NCBI GenBank assembly: GCA_903851035.1
Contig: CAINND010000089.1
Location: 1 to 64,000 of the forward strand
Reading direction: 5' to 3'
Source of the DNA: an uncultured Acidobacteriota bacterium
GTDB lineage: Bacteria > Acidobacteriota > Terriglobia > Terriglobales > Acidobacteriaceae
DNA length: 64,000 nucleotides
Position 1 is the first letter of the stretch. The number at the start of each line of letters is the position of its first letter. A program made the position numbers and the translations under genes. Shown one piece after another: positions 23,074-31,551 of this stretch. The notes beneath the pieces are model-generated. The model saw only the letters and a list, made by a program, of their open reading frames with translations. It made no database searches and was not told the origin of the DNA.

Positions 23074-24567
23074 ATGCCGTTCCAACTGTTTAACTCGCTT
23101 AGCGGAAAAACCGAGGAATTCGCTCCCGCCCAGGACAACCTGGTGCGCTTTTACGCCTGCGGCCCAACCGTGTATGACTACGGGCACATCGGCAACTTCC
23201 GCACCTTTGTCGCCGTGGACGTGCTGCGCCGCCACCTGCTGCAAAGCGGGCGCCAGTTGCTGCACGTCATGAACATCACGGACGTGGACGACAAGATCAT
23301 CCGCAACGCCAATCAGAAGGGCGTGCCCATCGGCGAATACACGGCCAAGTTTGAGAAGGCATTCCTTGAAGATATGGACGCCCTCGCCATCCAGCAGCCG
23401 GAGCGCATCAGCCGCGCCACGGAGAACATTCCGGAGATGATCGCGCTGATCCAGGGGCTGGCCAAGAAGGGCGTCGCCTACCAGGCCGAGGACGGAAGCT
23501 GGTACTACCGCATCAGCAAGTTTCCCGAGTATGGCAAGCTGAGCAAAAAGGACTTTACCGGGCTGATCACCGATGGCAGCGGGCGCATGGACGCCGACGA
23601 GTACGAGAAGGATGACGCGAGGGACTTCGCGCTGTGGAAGGCTCCCAAAGAGGGCGAGACCAGTTGGGATACCGCCATCGGACCGGGGCGGCCGGGCTGG
23701 CACATCGAGTGCTCGGCCATGGCGATGAAGTACCTGGGGGAGAGCTTTGACCTGCACGCCGGGGGCGAAGACCTGCTCTTTCCGCACCACGAAAACGAGA
23801 TCGCGCAGAGCGAGGCGGCCACGGGCAAGACCTTCGCCCGCCACTGGATGCACGTGCGCTTCCTGCTCGTCGAGGGGCAGAAGATGTCCAAGTCGCTGGG
23901 CAACTTCTATACCCTGCGCGACCTGGTGCTGATGGGCCACAAGCCTTCCAGCATTCGCCTGCTGCTGATGAGCGTGCCCTACCGCAAGCAGCTCAACTTT
24001 ACCTTTGACGGGCTGGTGCAGGCCGCCAACAGCGTGGAGCGGCTGCGCAACTTCAAGATTCGCCTGGAGACCAGCCAATGGGCGGAGGGCAATAATCCTG
24101 AGGCAGCGGCCGTGGCTAAGAATGCCGTGACAGAGATGCGCGCGGCGCTGGACGATGACCTGAATACGGCGCAGGCACTGGCCGCCATCTTCGACCTTGT
24201 GCGCGACGTGAACGCCATGGCCGACCAGGGCAAGGTCACCAAGGGCGACATCCCTGCCCTGCTGGAGGCACTGACGAAGTTCGATGAGATATTCGGCGTG
24301 CTGCAAGACCACGACGCCACCCACATCAAGGCCACCGTGGAGTGGGCTCGCCGTGAGAACCGCGAGGAGAAGATCAGCGCCGCCGCATTGGAGATGGCCC
24401 AGAGCGCTTCATTCAGCGATGCCGACGTGGAGGCCCTGGTGGCCAAACATAGCGAGGCGCGCAAGGCCAGGGACTTCAAGACCAGCGACGCCGTGCGCGA
24501 CGAACTGCTAGCCCAGGGCATCATCCTGGAGAACACCAAGGACGGAGTGCGCTGGAAGAGGAAATAG
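23074..24567 (+). CDS. cysS: Cysteinyl-tRNA synthetase
   Basis: Class I synthetase charging tRNA-Cys, 497 residues. It has the zinc/cysteine pocket start YACGPTVYDYGHIGNF with the HIGH-type motif at 38-41, the WHIECSAMA and GGEDLLFPHHENEIAQSEA signatures of CysRS, and KMSKS at 270-274. The C-terminal DALR-like helical domain is present. The ATG is preceded by GGAAAG. It has its own promoter upstream and a strong terminator 17 bases after the stop, so it is a single-gene unit. Confidence 0.98.
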   Translation: MPFQLFNSLSGKTEEFAPAQDNLVRFYACGPTVYDYGHIGNFRTFVAVDVLRRHLLQSGRQLLHVMNITDVDDKIIRNANQKGVPIGEYTAKFEKAFLEDMDALAIQQPERISRATENIPEMIALIQGLAKKGVAYQAEDGSWYYRISKFPEYGKLSKKDFTGLITDGSGRMDADEYEKDDARDFALWKAPKEGETSWDTAIGPGRPGWHIECSAMAMKYLGESFDLHAGGEDLLFPHHENEIAQSEAATGKTFARHWMHVRFLLVEGQKMSKSLGNFYTLRDLVLMGHKPSSIRLLLMSVPYRKQLNFTFDGLVQAANSVERLRNFKIRLETSQWAEGNNPEAAAVAKNAVTEMRAALDDDLNTAQALAAIFDLVRDVNAMADQGKVTKGDIPALLEALTKFDEIFGVLQDHDATHIKATVEWARRENREEKISAAALEMAQSASFSDADVEALVAKHSEARKARDFKTSDAVRDELLAQGIILENTKDGVRWKRK

Positions 24568-24583
24568 CTTCTTGCTCTAACAG

Positions 24584-24612
24584 AAGAGCGGCCAGCGGGC
24601 CGCTCTTTTCTT
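24584..24612 (+). terminator. Terminator after cysS
   Basis: AAGAGCGGCC - AGCG - GGCCGCTCTT: perfect 10-bp stem with a 4-base loop, followed by TTC TTG. The symmetric AA/TT ends mean it may also serve the convergent gene at 24632. Confidence 0.88.
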
Positions 24613-24631
24613 GCGCTCAACTTCTGCGCAC

Positions 24632-24934
24632 TCACGCTCTGCCGTTGATCTTCGCCCACCACCAGCGCACGCCGACGAAAAGAAAGTGCCAGTCCTTGAA
24701 GAACTCCGGCGGCTTGCCTTCAAAAGCATGGCCGATGAATTGGAATATCCATCCGATCACGAAGAGTGCGGCGGCCGTCTTCCACGCCGGGTGATATGCG
24801 ATGCTCGCTACCAGCACGGCGAGCGCGACCAGAATCAGCGGAATGCCGATGGTGTGGCAGAGGCGGTTCGCTGGATGCTGGTGGCTGAGGGAGTACTGCG
24901 CGATCCACTGTTCTGATGTTTGATTGCCCCACAT
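24632..24934 (-). CDS. Mpo1-like (DUF962) membrane protein
   Basis: 100 residues. The protein has the DUF962/Mpo1 pattern: short N-terminal helix (WIAQYSLSHQHPANRLCHTIG), conserved His-x-x-Gly-x-Pro, two hydrophobic helices (LILVALAVLVASIAY and TAAALFVIGWIFQFIGH) and the EGKPPEFFKDWHFLFVG ending. The yeast homologue is an Fe(II) dioxygenase of 2-hydroxy fatty acid alpha-oxidation, using conserved histidines seen here; bacterial roles are unproven. The ATG at 24934 has no Shine-Dalgarno but an extended -10 box (TGC-TATCAT) eight bases upstream, suggesting a leaderless mRNA. Confidence 0.85.
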   Translation of the reverse strand: MWGNQTSEQWIAQYSLSHQHPANRLCHTIGIPLILVALAVLVASIAYHPAWKTAAALFVIGWIFQFIGHAFEGKPPEFFKDWHFLFVGVRWWWAKINGRA

Positions 24935-24942
24935 GGGCGGAG

Positions 24943-24948
24943 ATGATA
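24943..24948 (-). promoter_or_regulatory. Extended -10 box for the Mpo1-like gene
   Basis: Minus-strand TGC-TATCAT, then CTCCGCCC (8 bases) and ATG 24934. Confidence 0.5.
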
Positions 24949-24964
24949 GCAAATATCGCGTCGG

Positions 24965-25927
24965 TCAGTCGCCGCTGGGCTCCACGGGCTCCAGCTCGAT
25001 GGCTTCGGTCTCCTGGTTGGCCTGCCGGATCTTGGCTCCCGTGACCAGCACCACGCTGAGGATGACCACGACAGCGCCTGCCAACATGTAGCCATCCATG
25101 CGTTCACCGTGGAAGAGCACTCCTAGAATGACGGCGACAATGGGGTTGACATAGGCATAAGTGGAGACCTTGGAGATAGGAACATTCTTCAGCAGCCAGA
25201 CGTAGGCCGTGTAGCCAATCAACGAACCGGCAAAGACCAGATAGACGATGGCCCACAAGGAGCTGGCCACCCATACGGTGCGGTGCAGATCGCCAGCAGC
25301 CAGGGCTAGCGTTCCGCCCACCAGGCCGGCAACCAGCATCTGCCAGCCGCTGGCCGTGTAAGGGTCCACTGCCATGTGCCAGCGCTTGACCAGAATTGAG
25401 CCCGAGGCCCAGCTGAAGCTGCTGAACAGGACCAGCCCTGCGCCAAAGAGCTGCCGACGATCAAATCCGGAGTGGCCTGTCAGGTCCGGCCAAAGCAGGA
25501 TGAGGACGCCAATCACACCCAGGAAAATACCGGCCAGGCCGCGAGGGGAAAGCCGCTCGCGACCGTGGCTGAGCCGCTCCAGCATGAGGAACCACAGGGG
25601 CGTGATGGCGATGAAGAGAGCGGCCAGCCCCGTGGGGATCATGGTCTCCGCCCAGCCCAGCACCACGTTCGCGGTTACCAGCAAAAGTATGCCAATGATG
25701 GCCAGGCGCAGCAGTTCATGGCGAGTCACCCAAATGCGGTGTCCTGTGGCGGCGCGGAAGCCCAGCATGAGCAGGCCGGAAATGGTAAAGCGCAGCCCGC
25801 CCATCATCAGCGGCGAAAGGTGATCCACGGCCAGGCGGATGGCCAGGTAGGTGGAACCCCAGAGCACATAGACCAGCGCAAAGGCGATGATGACGTGCAG
25901 TTTTCTTGGCGCTGCGGCTGTAGACAT
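24965..25927 (-). CDS. EamA/DMT-family metabolite exporter
   Basis: 320-residue inner-membrane transporter with ten predicted helices in two EamA repeats: first repeat starts AFALVYVLWGSTYLAIRLAV, second FGAGLVLFSSFSWASGSILV. The conserved WGST and the end-of-repeat NPIVAVILGVLFHGERM are typical of RhaT/YedA-like drug/metabolite transporters that export amino acids or other small metabolites. The C-terminal tail is acidic (EAIELEPVEPSGD). ATG 25927 is preferred over an in-frame GTG six bases upstream because AAGGGTGG sits just ahead of it. The substrate cannot be inferred. Confidence 0.9.
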   Translation of the reverse strand: MSTAAAPRKLHVIIAFALVYVLWGSTYLAIRLAVDHLSPLMMGGLRFTISGLLMLGFRAATGHRIWVTRHELLRLAIIGILLLVTANVVLGWAETMIPTGLAALFIAITPLWFLMLERLSHGRERLSPRGLAGIFLGVIGVLILLWPDLTGHSGFDRRQLFGAGLVLFSSFSWASGSILVKRWHMAVDPYTASGWQMLVAGLVGGTLALAAGDLHRTVWVASSLWAIVYLVFAGSLIGYTAYVWLLKNVPISKVSTYAYVNPIVAVILGVLFHGERMDGYMLAGAVVVILSVVLVTGAKIRQANQETEAIELEPVEPSGD

Positions 25928-26020
25928 GACCACCCTTCTTTTTCCACTCTAACAGTTTTGCCAGGGCTTTTTTAACGTCCCCTTGCCAGCCCCGTGCGCA
26001 CAGGGCAGAATCAAAGGCAT

Positions 26021-26353
26021 ATGCCGCCGGACGGATTTGCACGGAACACCATGGTGCTGTTGACGCTGCATTCGCCGCGACAGAAGTTTTTCGGCCGCCT
26101 GCTGTCGTTCAACGCCAGCGGCGTGGAGTTGCGCGGCGTTCCTCTTGAGAGCCTGGAGGACTTGGCACGACAGCTGCGCGCCAATGAGCCGGCCGGCCCT
26201 TCGACGCTCTTCTTCCCCATGCATCGCGTGGAGCGCATGGAACTGGACGAAGCAACCGGCGAGCTGCCCGCCCTGGGCGTGACCTTTGCCGAGCAGTCCG
26301 GCCGCACACTCCACAAGGTCTTTGGCGGCACAGCGCGAAAGGCGGCGCGGTGA
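26021..26353 (+). CDS. Conserved-looking small protein of unknown function
   Basis: 110 residues, no recognised family. The sequence looks like a small beta-rich domain (MVLLTLHSPRQKFFGRLLS, then FNASGVELRGVPLESLEDL and FFPMHRVERMELDEATGE), somewhat like RNA- or ligand-binding Sm/PilZ-type barrels, though that comparison is only by impression. Its stop overlaps the start of the phosphatidyltransferase gene (GTGA at 26350-26353), so the two are translationally coupled. An inner ATG at 26051 is an alternative start; no good ribosome-binding site marks either. Confidence 0.65.
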   Translation: MPPDGFARNTMVLLTLHSPRQKFFGRLLSFNASGVELRGVPLESLEDLARQLRANEPAGPSTLFFPMHRVERMELDEATGELPALGVTFAEQSGRTLHKVFGGTARKAAR

Positions 26354-26922
26354 TCAACGACCTGTGGACGGCGCCCAACCAGCTAACCCTGATGCGGCTG
26401 TTCTTCATTCCCTTTATCAACATCTGCATTGTGGAGCGGCGCTATCACACGGCGCTGATCCTGGTGGTGGTGGCGGGCTTGAGCGATGGCCTGGACGGGC
26501 TAGCGGCCCGGCTGCTGAAGCAGCGCACGCGGCTGGGTGAATACCTGGACCCGATCGCCGACAAGCTGCTGCTCAGTTCGCTCTTCCTGGTGATGTCCTT
26601 TAACCACATGATTGCCTGGCGCTACACGGTGATGGTTTTTTCGCGCGATCTTTCCATTCTGATTATCTCGGCGCTGCTGTACACGGTGGGGCTGCGCGAC
26701 TTCCGGCCGGGCATCTTCGGCAAGATCAATACTGCCTGTCAGATTGCCGCCGTCTTTTTTGCCCTGCTTGCCAAGGTTTACGCCTACGAGTGGATATGGA
26801 TGACCGGCAAGGTCCTGCTCTATGGAGTATTCGCCTTTACCATCGCCTCAGCCGTTCACTATGTGGTACTGACAGGCCAAAGATTGCGAAAGCTGCAAGC
26901 CAGCCACCAGCCCTCCGCATAA
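26350..26922 (+). CDS. CDP-alcohol phosphatidyltransferase (PgsA-like)
   Basis: 190-residue inner-membrane phospholipid enzyme that transfers a phosphatidyl group from CDP-diacylglycerol to an alcohol. The family motif DGX2ARX8GX3DX3D is intact: DGLDGLAARLLKQRTRLGEY followed by LDPIADK. Five to six hydrophobic helices follow. It resembles PGP synthase, but the acceptor alcohol (glycerol-3-phosphate, inositol phosphate or other) cannot be fixed without comparison. It starts with GTG, overlapping the upstream gene by four bases. Confidence 0.92.
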   Translation: MINDLWTAPNQLTLMRLFFIPFINICIVERRYHTALILVVVAGLSDGLDGLAARLLKQRTRLGEYLDPIADKLLLSSLFLVMSFNHMIAWRYTVMVFSRDLSILIISALLYTVGLRDFRPGIFGKINTACQIAAVFFALLAKVYAYEWIWMTGKVLLYGVFAFTIASAVHYVVLTGQRLRKLQASHQPSA

Positions 26923-26978
26923 CCGTGCTGCTTGTCAGACATGTTTCCCCGTAAACTCTTGAATAGAAAAGATTTAAG

Positions 26979-27007
26979 TTGACTTTCACATTGCTCGGAG
27001 ATATAAG
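26979..27007 (+). promoter_or_regulatory. Strong sigma-70-type promoter of the small acidic gene
   Basis: TTGACT (26979-26984), 17-base spacer, TATAAG (27002-27007). It is among the best promoters in the window and predicts transcription from about 27014. Confidence 0.7.
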
Positions 27008-27068
27008 CCATTCCGATAGGTCTTTTCTATTTACTAATTCTTTTGTGCATTTTGCGGAAGGAACTCAT

Positions 27069-27233
27069 ATGACGATTCTTGACGAAATGGAGATTGCGCT
27101 AGCCGAAGAAAAGTGGGCGCACGAAGTGGAAGACGAGTTAGTTGAGGAAGTTTTTATCGAAGAACATTTTCAGGATTGCCTCCGGAAGGAAACTCCGGCG
27201 AAAAGGAATGTGGAGGACGTGGTTCTTGCTTAA
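27069..27233 (+). CDS. Small acidic protein in a stand-alone transcription unit
   Basis: 54 residues from ATG 27069 (GGAAGGA upstream), very rich in Glu/Asp and predicted helical: MTILDEMEIALAEEKWAHEV, then EDELVEEVFIEEHFQD and a short basic segment RKETPAKRN. No family recognised. It has its own near-consensus promoter (26979-27007) and terminator (27299-27340), and looks AT-richer than its neighbours. The transcript of about 325 bases could alternatively act as a regulatory RNA. Confidence 0.6.
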   Translation: MTILDEMEIALAEEKWAHEVEDELVEEVFIEEHFQDCLRKETPAKRNVEDVVLA

Positions 27234-27298
27234 GTACAAGAGGATCGTCCAGAGAATCTCGCACTGAACCTCCTGAATTGGAGTCTCGACGTCATCAC

Positions 27299-27340
27299 TG
27301 ACCCGGCTGCATGCTACCAAGTAGCGGCCGGGTCATTTTT
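27299..27340 (+). terminator. Terminator of the small acidic gene unit
   Basis: TGACCCGGC (27299-27307) pairs with GCCGGGTCA (27327-27335); inside, GCTAC and GTAGC pair around CAA. Five T follow directly. Confidence 0.9.
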
Positions 27341-27358
27341 CGTTTATCAGCAGGGTGA

Positions 27359-28420
27359 TTACCAATTTGGCTGGCCCGGGGGCGGTCCGGGATTGCCCTG
27401 CAGCACATGATGCTCGTGCTCGTCGGCGGCGTCCACCACCTTGTAGTCAGGTGGCACCTCGAATAACTCTTCCGAAGGCTCGCCACGATCCAGGTGCGTC
27501 ACCGTCGTGGTGAACTCGCCGGCCCAGGGATCGCGGTGCAGGCTGCGCATGACCAGTTCCAGTTCAGAGGAAAACCACTGTTCACTGACGATATCGATGG
27601 GGCGGTCGTTGCCAATCTGGCCGGCGGGCAGAGTGGTGATGACCCGCGTGCCTTTGACCCGGTAGCCGAGCATGACCTGCTCGCCGAGGTTTTCCGTGCG
27701 CACGGGATTGGGGGCGGCCAGCAATGGCTGCTCAATGCGTATGGTCGGCGCCGAGGCAATGCCCGCGTCGTCACCGACAAAGCCGGAGGCGGGGCCGTGC
27801 GCATTGCCGCCAATGGAGGCGTTCTCCGCCAGACGCATGCGGCGGATGAAGTTGTGCAGATTCCAGTGCGAATCCGGCGGTGGCGGATTGTCTCCGCCGG
27901 ACATCAGTGGGTTGGGTCCGCTGTGCGCGCTAAGCCGGGCTACATAGGAGGGAGCGGGGCGGTTCAGTTCATAGCGGTGGGCCACCATCTCCTGCGGATT
28001 GAGCACAAAGCCATACCCGGTCTGGTGGTTGGCAACGGTGACGAAGCTGGCAGGGGCGGCGCCGGCGGGCAGACCCGGCACGCTCAGTTCGGACTCCCGG
28101 CGGATACGCCCACGACCATCGCGGTAAAGCCGAGAGTGCGTGGCGCGCGCGATGTGATTGCCATCCGTAAAGCTCTGGCGATGCTCGGTGATGTATTCAA
28201 CGAAGAGGGGCTTGCCCTTTACCGGCTGCGCGCCAAGAGGATTGCTGACGCCGATAAGTCCCGACGAGATGGAGATGGGCGGCGGCGAAATTTGCACGGT
28301 AATGCCGGGCACGCTGTCACCGGGGCCTTCCATGGACGGCGGAACGAACTTGGACTGTGCCTGCATGGCGGCCGCGGCCAGCAGCGCAATCGCCACCAAC
28401 AATACTCTTCCTCGCCTCAT
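27359..28420 (-). CDS. Secreted protein of unknown function, sigma-cassette member
   Basis: 353 residues from ATG 28420 (GGAGAGGG upstream; an in-frame ATG at 28459 with AGGAG is an alternative adding 13 residues). It begins with a signal peptide (RRGRVLLVAIALLAAAAMQA, cut near AQS). The mature protein is polar and proline-rich with no domain I recognise; it contains VEYITEHRQSFTDGN and LYRDGRGRIRRESEL, a pattern shared by many acidobacterial exported proteins of unknown role. It is the third gene after an ECF sigma and its anti-sigma factor, about 45 bases from the latter, so it is likely part of the same response. Confidence 0.75.
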   Translation of the reverse strand: MRRGRVLLVAIALLAAAAMQAQSKFVPPSMEGPGDSVPGITVQISPPPISISSGLIGVSNPLGAQPVKGKPLFVEYITEHRQSFTDGNHIARATHSRLYRDGRGRIRRESELSVPGLPAGAAPASFVTVANHQTGYGFVLNPQEMVAHRYELNRPAPSYVARLSAHSGPNPLMSGGDNPPPPDSHWNLHNFIRRMRLAENASIGGNAHGPASGFVGDDAGIASAPTIRIEQPLLAAPNPVRTENLGEQVMLGYRVKGTRVITTLPAGQIGNDRPIDIVSEQWFSSELELVMRSLHRDPWAGEFTTTVTHLDRGEPSEELFEVPPDYKVVDAADEHEHHVLQGNPGPPPGQPNW

Positions 28421-28467
28421 CGTTTTACCCTCTCCGGAATTATTTTCCCTGGCCGCCATGATGGCTC

Positions 28468-29358
28468 CTAATCCGCCATGCGGATGGCGCGTGCCAATCC
28501 GTCAGGACCGACGACGACGTCGGCATTCACAAAACCATCTCCCGTGCTCTGCCCTAGATTGGGACTCACCTGCCCCACCGGGACCTTAATGCGTACCACC
28601 TGCATTGGCCCCGCGCAGGTCACCGGATCGCAGTACATCAGGTTGGAATAGCCCTGCCAGGTTGAGCTGGCGGAGCGTGCCACATTGCCGCCACCCGTGC
28701 TGGCCAGCCGCAAGACAGGCGAGGCCGAGGGCGAACGCTCCGCGGCAGGCTCATAGTTGCCGCCATCGTATGCACTGGACTGGCGCTGTGATGACGCCGC
28801 CTGCGCGAGATCCTCCGATGTCGGGGACGGGGCCTGCAAGGAAGCCATCTGTACGGCGCGCCCCAGCCGCGAGGGCTGCCTTTGCTGGATGGAAGCTCCG
28901 GCCACTGCGGCATGTTCCGTGGGAGCGACCGCGGCGTCACCGCGCGGCACGCTCATGGGCCCAGAGGCGCGCTGGGGGGCGGTCACCACTCCCGTACCGC
29001 GCCATAGATGTACACCGCTGGCAATGCTGGCCACCAGAAGAGCGGCGGCGGCAGTGCTCCACCAGACGCGCTTAAAGCCGAGAGCGGTGCGCGGCGAAAA
29101 ATGCAGCACCCGCGCCGTTGGCGGTTGTGCGGATTGGTGTTGGCGGCGGCGGAAGGCCTCCAGCACGGCCCGGTCGGTGGCCGCGGAAGGTCCCGCAGCG
29201 GCCGATGCGGCAAGCTGCCGCAAATTGGACTGCAGGGCTGCGCGCCGGGCATAGTTGGCGCTACAACGCTCGCATTCGTGAAGGTGACGGATCGCTTCGG
29301 GATGCAGAACCCCGGAGAGCATCTCGTCAACATAGGTGTCGAACTGATTGCATCTCAT
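28468..29358 (-). CDS. Zinc-binding anti-sigma factor, membrane-anchored
   Basis: 296 residues. The N-terminus has the ZAS motif H25-x3-C29-x2-C32 (HLHECERC) that binds zinc and clamps the sigma factor. A single membrane helix lies at about residues 100-117 (WWSTAAAALLVASIASGV), so the N-terminus is cytoplasmic and the low-complexity C-terminal part periplasmic, ending in a small TonB/energy-transducer-like segment (FVNADVVVGPDGLARAIRMAD). Start and sigma stop overlap as ATGA (29355-29358), which makes translation stoichiometric with the sigma factor. Release from the membrane by stress-activated proteolysis would be the usual mechanism. Confidence 0.88.
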   Translation of the reverse strand: MRCNQFDTYVDEMLSGVLHPEAIRHLHECERCSANYARRAALQSNLRQLAASAAAGPSAATDRAVLEAFRRRQHQSAQPPTARVLHFSPRTALGFKRVWWSTAAAALLVASIASGVHLWRGTGVVTAPQRASGPMSVPRGDAAVAPTEHAAVAGASIQQRQPSRLGRAVQMASLQAPSPTSEDLAQAASSQRQSSAYDGGNYEPAAERSPSASPVLRLASTGGGNVARSASSTWQGYSNLMYCDPVTCAGPMQVVRIKVPVGQVSPNLGQSTGDGFVNADVVVGPDGLARAIRMAD

Positions 29359-29975
29359 AGCAAACACCCTTGTATGATTCCTCCCGCGGTTCGCCCGGAG
29401 GGCTGTGTGCGGGATTCAAGCTTTTTGGCCAGCAGGTTGTGGGCACGGTTCAGGCGGGAGCGGATGGTGCCGATGTTGCACTGCAACTGCGCGGCAGCCT
29501 CGGCATAGCTCATATCGCAAAGGTCGCAGAGCACAACGGCCTCGCGATAATGCACCGGCAGGGACTGCACGGCCTCGCGGACCAACCCCACGGTCTCACC
29601 ACGCAGGACCTCGGCCATCGTATCGTCCCCGCTCTCCAGAGCCAGTTCCACGTCTTCGCCGTCCTCGTTCTGGCCCACCAGCGGCACAACGCGCAATGCC
29701 GAACGATGGGCGCGGCGCACCAGGTTGCGGGCAATGCCTAGCAGAAAACTCAGCACCTGCCCCTTGCTCTCCTCGTAGCGGCCTCCCTCTTCGATCAGGG
29801 TGAGGAAGGCATCCTGCACTACGTCCTCGGCGAGGGCGGGTGAGCCGGTCATGTGCAGCGCAAAGCGATAAACCGAACTCTTGCATCTTGTGTAGAGCGC
29901 AGCAAAAGCACCCTCATCACCAAGCATGGCTAGGCGGAGGAGTTCCGGCTCCGAAAGAGTGTTGGTCAACGGCAT
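29355..29975 (-). CDS. ECF RNA polymerase sigma factor
   Basis: 206 residues from ATG 29975. Region 2 reads MLGDEGAFAALYTRCKSSVY and AEDVVQDAFLTLIEEG with LSFLLGIARNLV; region 4 is LPVHYREAVVLCDLCDMSY followed by AEAAAQLQCNIGTIRSRLNR, the -35 recognition helix-turn-helix. It directs polymerase to stress promoters when freed from the overlapping anti-sigma factor. The frame is open further upstream, but family length and the region 2 start favour 29975; the ribosome-binding site is weak. Confidence 0.93.
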   Translation of the reverse strand: MPLTNTLSEPELLRLAMLGDEGAFAALYTRCKSSVYRFALHMTGSPALAEDVVQDAFLTLIEEGGRYEESKGQVLSFLLGIARNLVRRAHRSALRVVPLVGQNEDGEDVELALESGDDTMAEVLRGETVGLVREAVQSLPVHYREAVVLCDLCDMSYAEAAAQLQCNIGTIRSRLNRAHNLLAKKLESRTQPSGRTAGGIIQGCLL

Positions 29976-30197
29976 CGAGCTCACGGCATTACGGACAACC
30001 AGCGGTCCAACCAGTATTACCCCCACAAGGGCTTTTAGTTCCAACAATATTGAGATGCCAGAGGCAAGATACGGGATGCGGGACGAGTGAATAGACGCAG
30101 GCGGGAGCGGAACAGGAGGATTCGTGAATAATTCTAATGTTTACAATATGTTAGAGAGATATGTCGTACCCGGCACCGTACGCCACCCAGCGGACGC

Positions 30198-31100
30198 TTA
30201 TAGCCCGTCGTGACTGAGACGGTCATCGTCACGATCCGGGGCCAGGGCGATCAACAACAGGTAGGCGTTGAAGGAGTAAATCATCAGCACCAGGGCGCCG
30301 ACGACGCTCGCCTTCCAGCCCGCGGGATTATCGTCGTCAAAGTCCTGGTAAAAGTCGCGAATCTCCTGGGCCTTCCAGCCGCCGATGCCGGCAAAGAGCA
30401 GCACGGCCACCGAGCAGATTCCCCAGACGAAATGCGAGTTGCCCAGCCAGGAGTTGATGGCCGCCAGAATCACACCGCCGGAGGCGATCATGCCGATGGT
30501 GGCCAGCGGCGAGGCCAGATTTACGCGGAAGAGGTATCCGGCGGCGGCCGCGGAGGCATACATCAGCCCGGCGCAGACAAAGAGAAGCGTGAGCAGGCGC
30601 GGTGTCAGGATGAGCGAGAATTCAAGGGTACTGAAGGCCGTGTAGGAGAAGAGCAGCACGGCGGCTGAGACGATGCCGAGCTTTTCCACGTAGCGGCTGC
30701 ACAGCACGGCAAAGACGAACTGCACAATCAGCAACAATCGCACCGGGGCGGTCAGGGCCGTCAGCCATTCGAGCGGGCCGGGCGGTACGGTGGGATCCAC
30801 GGTGGACCAGGCGGCTGCGGCCCCGATGAGCAGGAGTCCAGCGGCCAGAGCGTAGGCACGGGCCAGCACGCGGCGGCTTGTCTGCTCCAGGGCGTCGTCC
30901 GGCACAGCGTCGTTGGTAACCTCGTCGGCGGTGCGAGACGCATCGTCCAGGGCGTGGGGCGCATAACCTTCCGGCAATTGGTCGAGCAGCTCCGGGTGCG
31001 GGCCGGGGGCGATGCGGTTTTCCGCCACGGGCAGGATGCCGCATCCTTCCGGGATGGGTGGCAGCTCGCCGTGCGGCAGCTTGGGAGTGGAGTCGTTCAT
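30198..31100 (-). CDS. Bax inhibitor-1 / YccA-like membrane protein
   Basis: 300 residues. A 75-residue polar, Pro/Asp-rich N-terminal tail is followed by seven hydrophobic helices starting at RAYALAAGLLLIGAAAAW. The pair of late motifs SVAVLLFAGIGGWKAQEIRDF and LVLMIYSFNAYLLLIAL is the BI-1 (UPF0005) pattern, whose members are calcium-leak channels or modulators of membrane proteases. The usual acidic pore residues are partly changed. The long N-terminal extension is unusual for the family. The start lacks a clear ribosome-binding site. Confidence 0.82.
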   Translation of the reverse strand: MNDSTPKLPHGELPPIPEGCGILPVAENRIAPGPHPELLDQLPEGYAPHALDDASRTADEVTNDAVPDDALEQTSRRVLARAYALAAGLLLIGAAAAWSTVDPTVPPGPLEWLTALTAPVRLLLIVQFVFAVLCSRYVEKLGIVSAAVLLFSYTAFSTLEFSLILTPRLLTLLFVCAGLMYASAAAAGYLFRVNLASPLATIGMIASGGVILAAINSWLGNSHFVWGICSVAVLLFAGIGGWKAQEIRDFYQDFDDDNPAGWKASVVGALVLMIYSFNAYLLLIALAPDRDDDRLSHDGL

Positions 31101-31250
31101 CTGGAAATATTGTGCCCTAGCCCATGGAAGAAAGTCTGGGATAAAACTTTATCCTGGCCCGTTCGAAATCCGTTGGATGAGTGACGACGCGGCACCCAGC
31201 CCGAATACGAATTCCGGAGCCTGCCATAATGTACGCACAGGTAACGGCCG

Positions 31251-31514
31251 CTAGCTGGCCGGACGGGGAACGATCTCATCCCCTCGGATATGGAACTGCG
31301 CCGAGCAGGTATCCGAGCCGCAGATGATTGGCACGACACCGGCCATTTGTTTACGCGTGATGAGGCCCAGGGTGGCACAGGAGGGACAGGCGAGCACGGC
31401 CCAGAAAGGATCGCCTTCGTCGCCGGTTTCGCCTGCGTTGTCCAGAACGAAGACCGTGCCGGGGCTCATCTGCTCCGGTATCCACTGGGGGAGAAAGTTG
31501 ATCTCGACGATCAT
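31251..31514 (-). CDS. Small predicted zinc-ribbon protein downstream of merR
   Basis: 87 residues. Two cysteine pairs (ACPSCATLGL and IICGSDTC) with 20 residues between look like a zinc ribbon. No named family recognised. The ATG at 31514 has GGAGGTGA five bases upstream. It lies 37 bases behind the MerR regulator on the same strand and shares its promoter, so it may be the partner or target of that regulator. Confidence 0.75.
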   Translation of the reverse strand: MIVEINFLPQWIPEQMSPGTVFVLDNAGETGDEGDPFWAVLACPSCATLGLITRKQMAGVVPIICGSDTCSAQFHIRGDEIVPRPAS

Positions 31515-31551
31515 GCGGTCACCTCCGAAGGCGCTGCGTAAAAGTTCCGTT

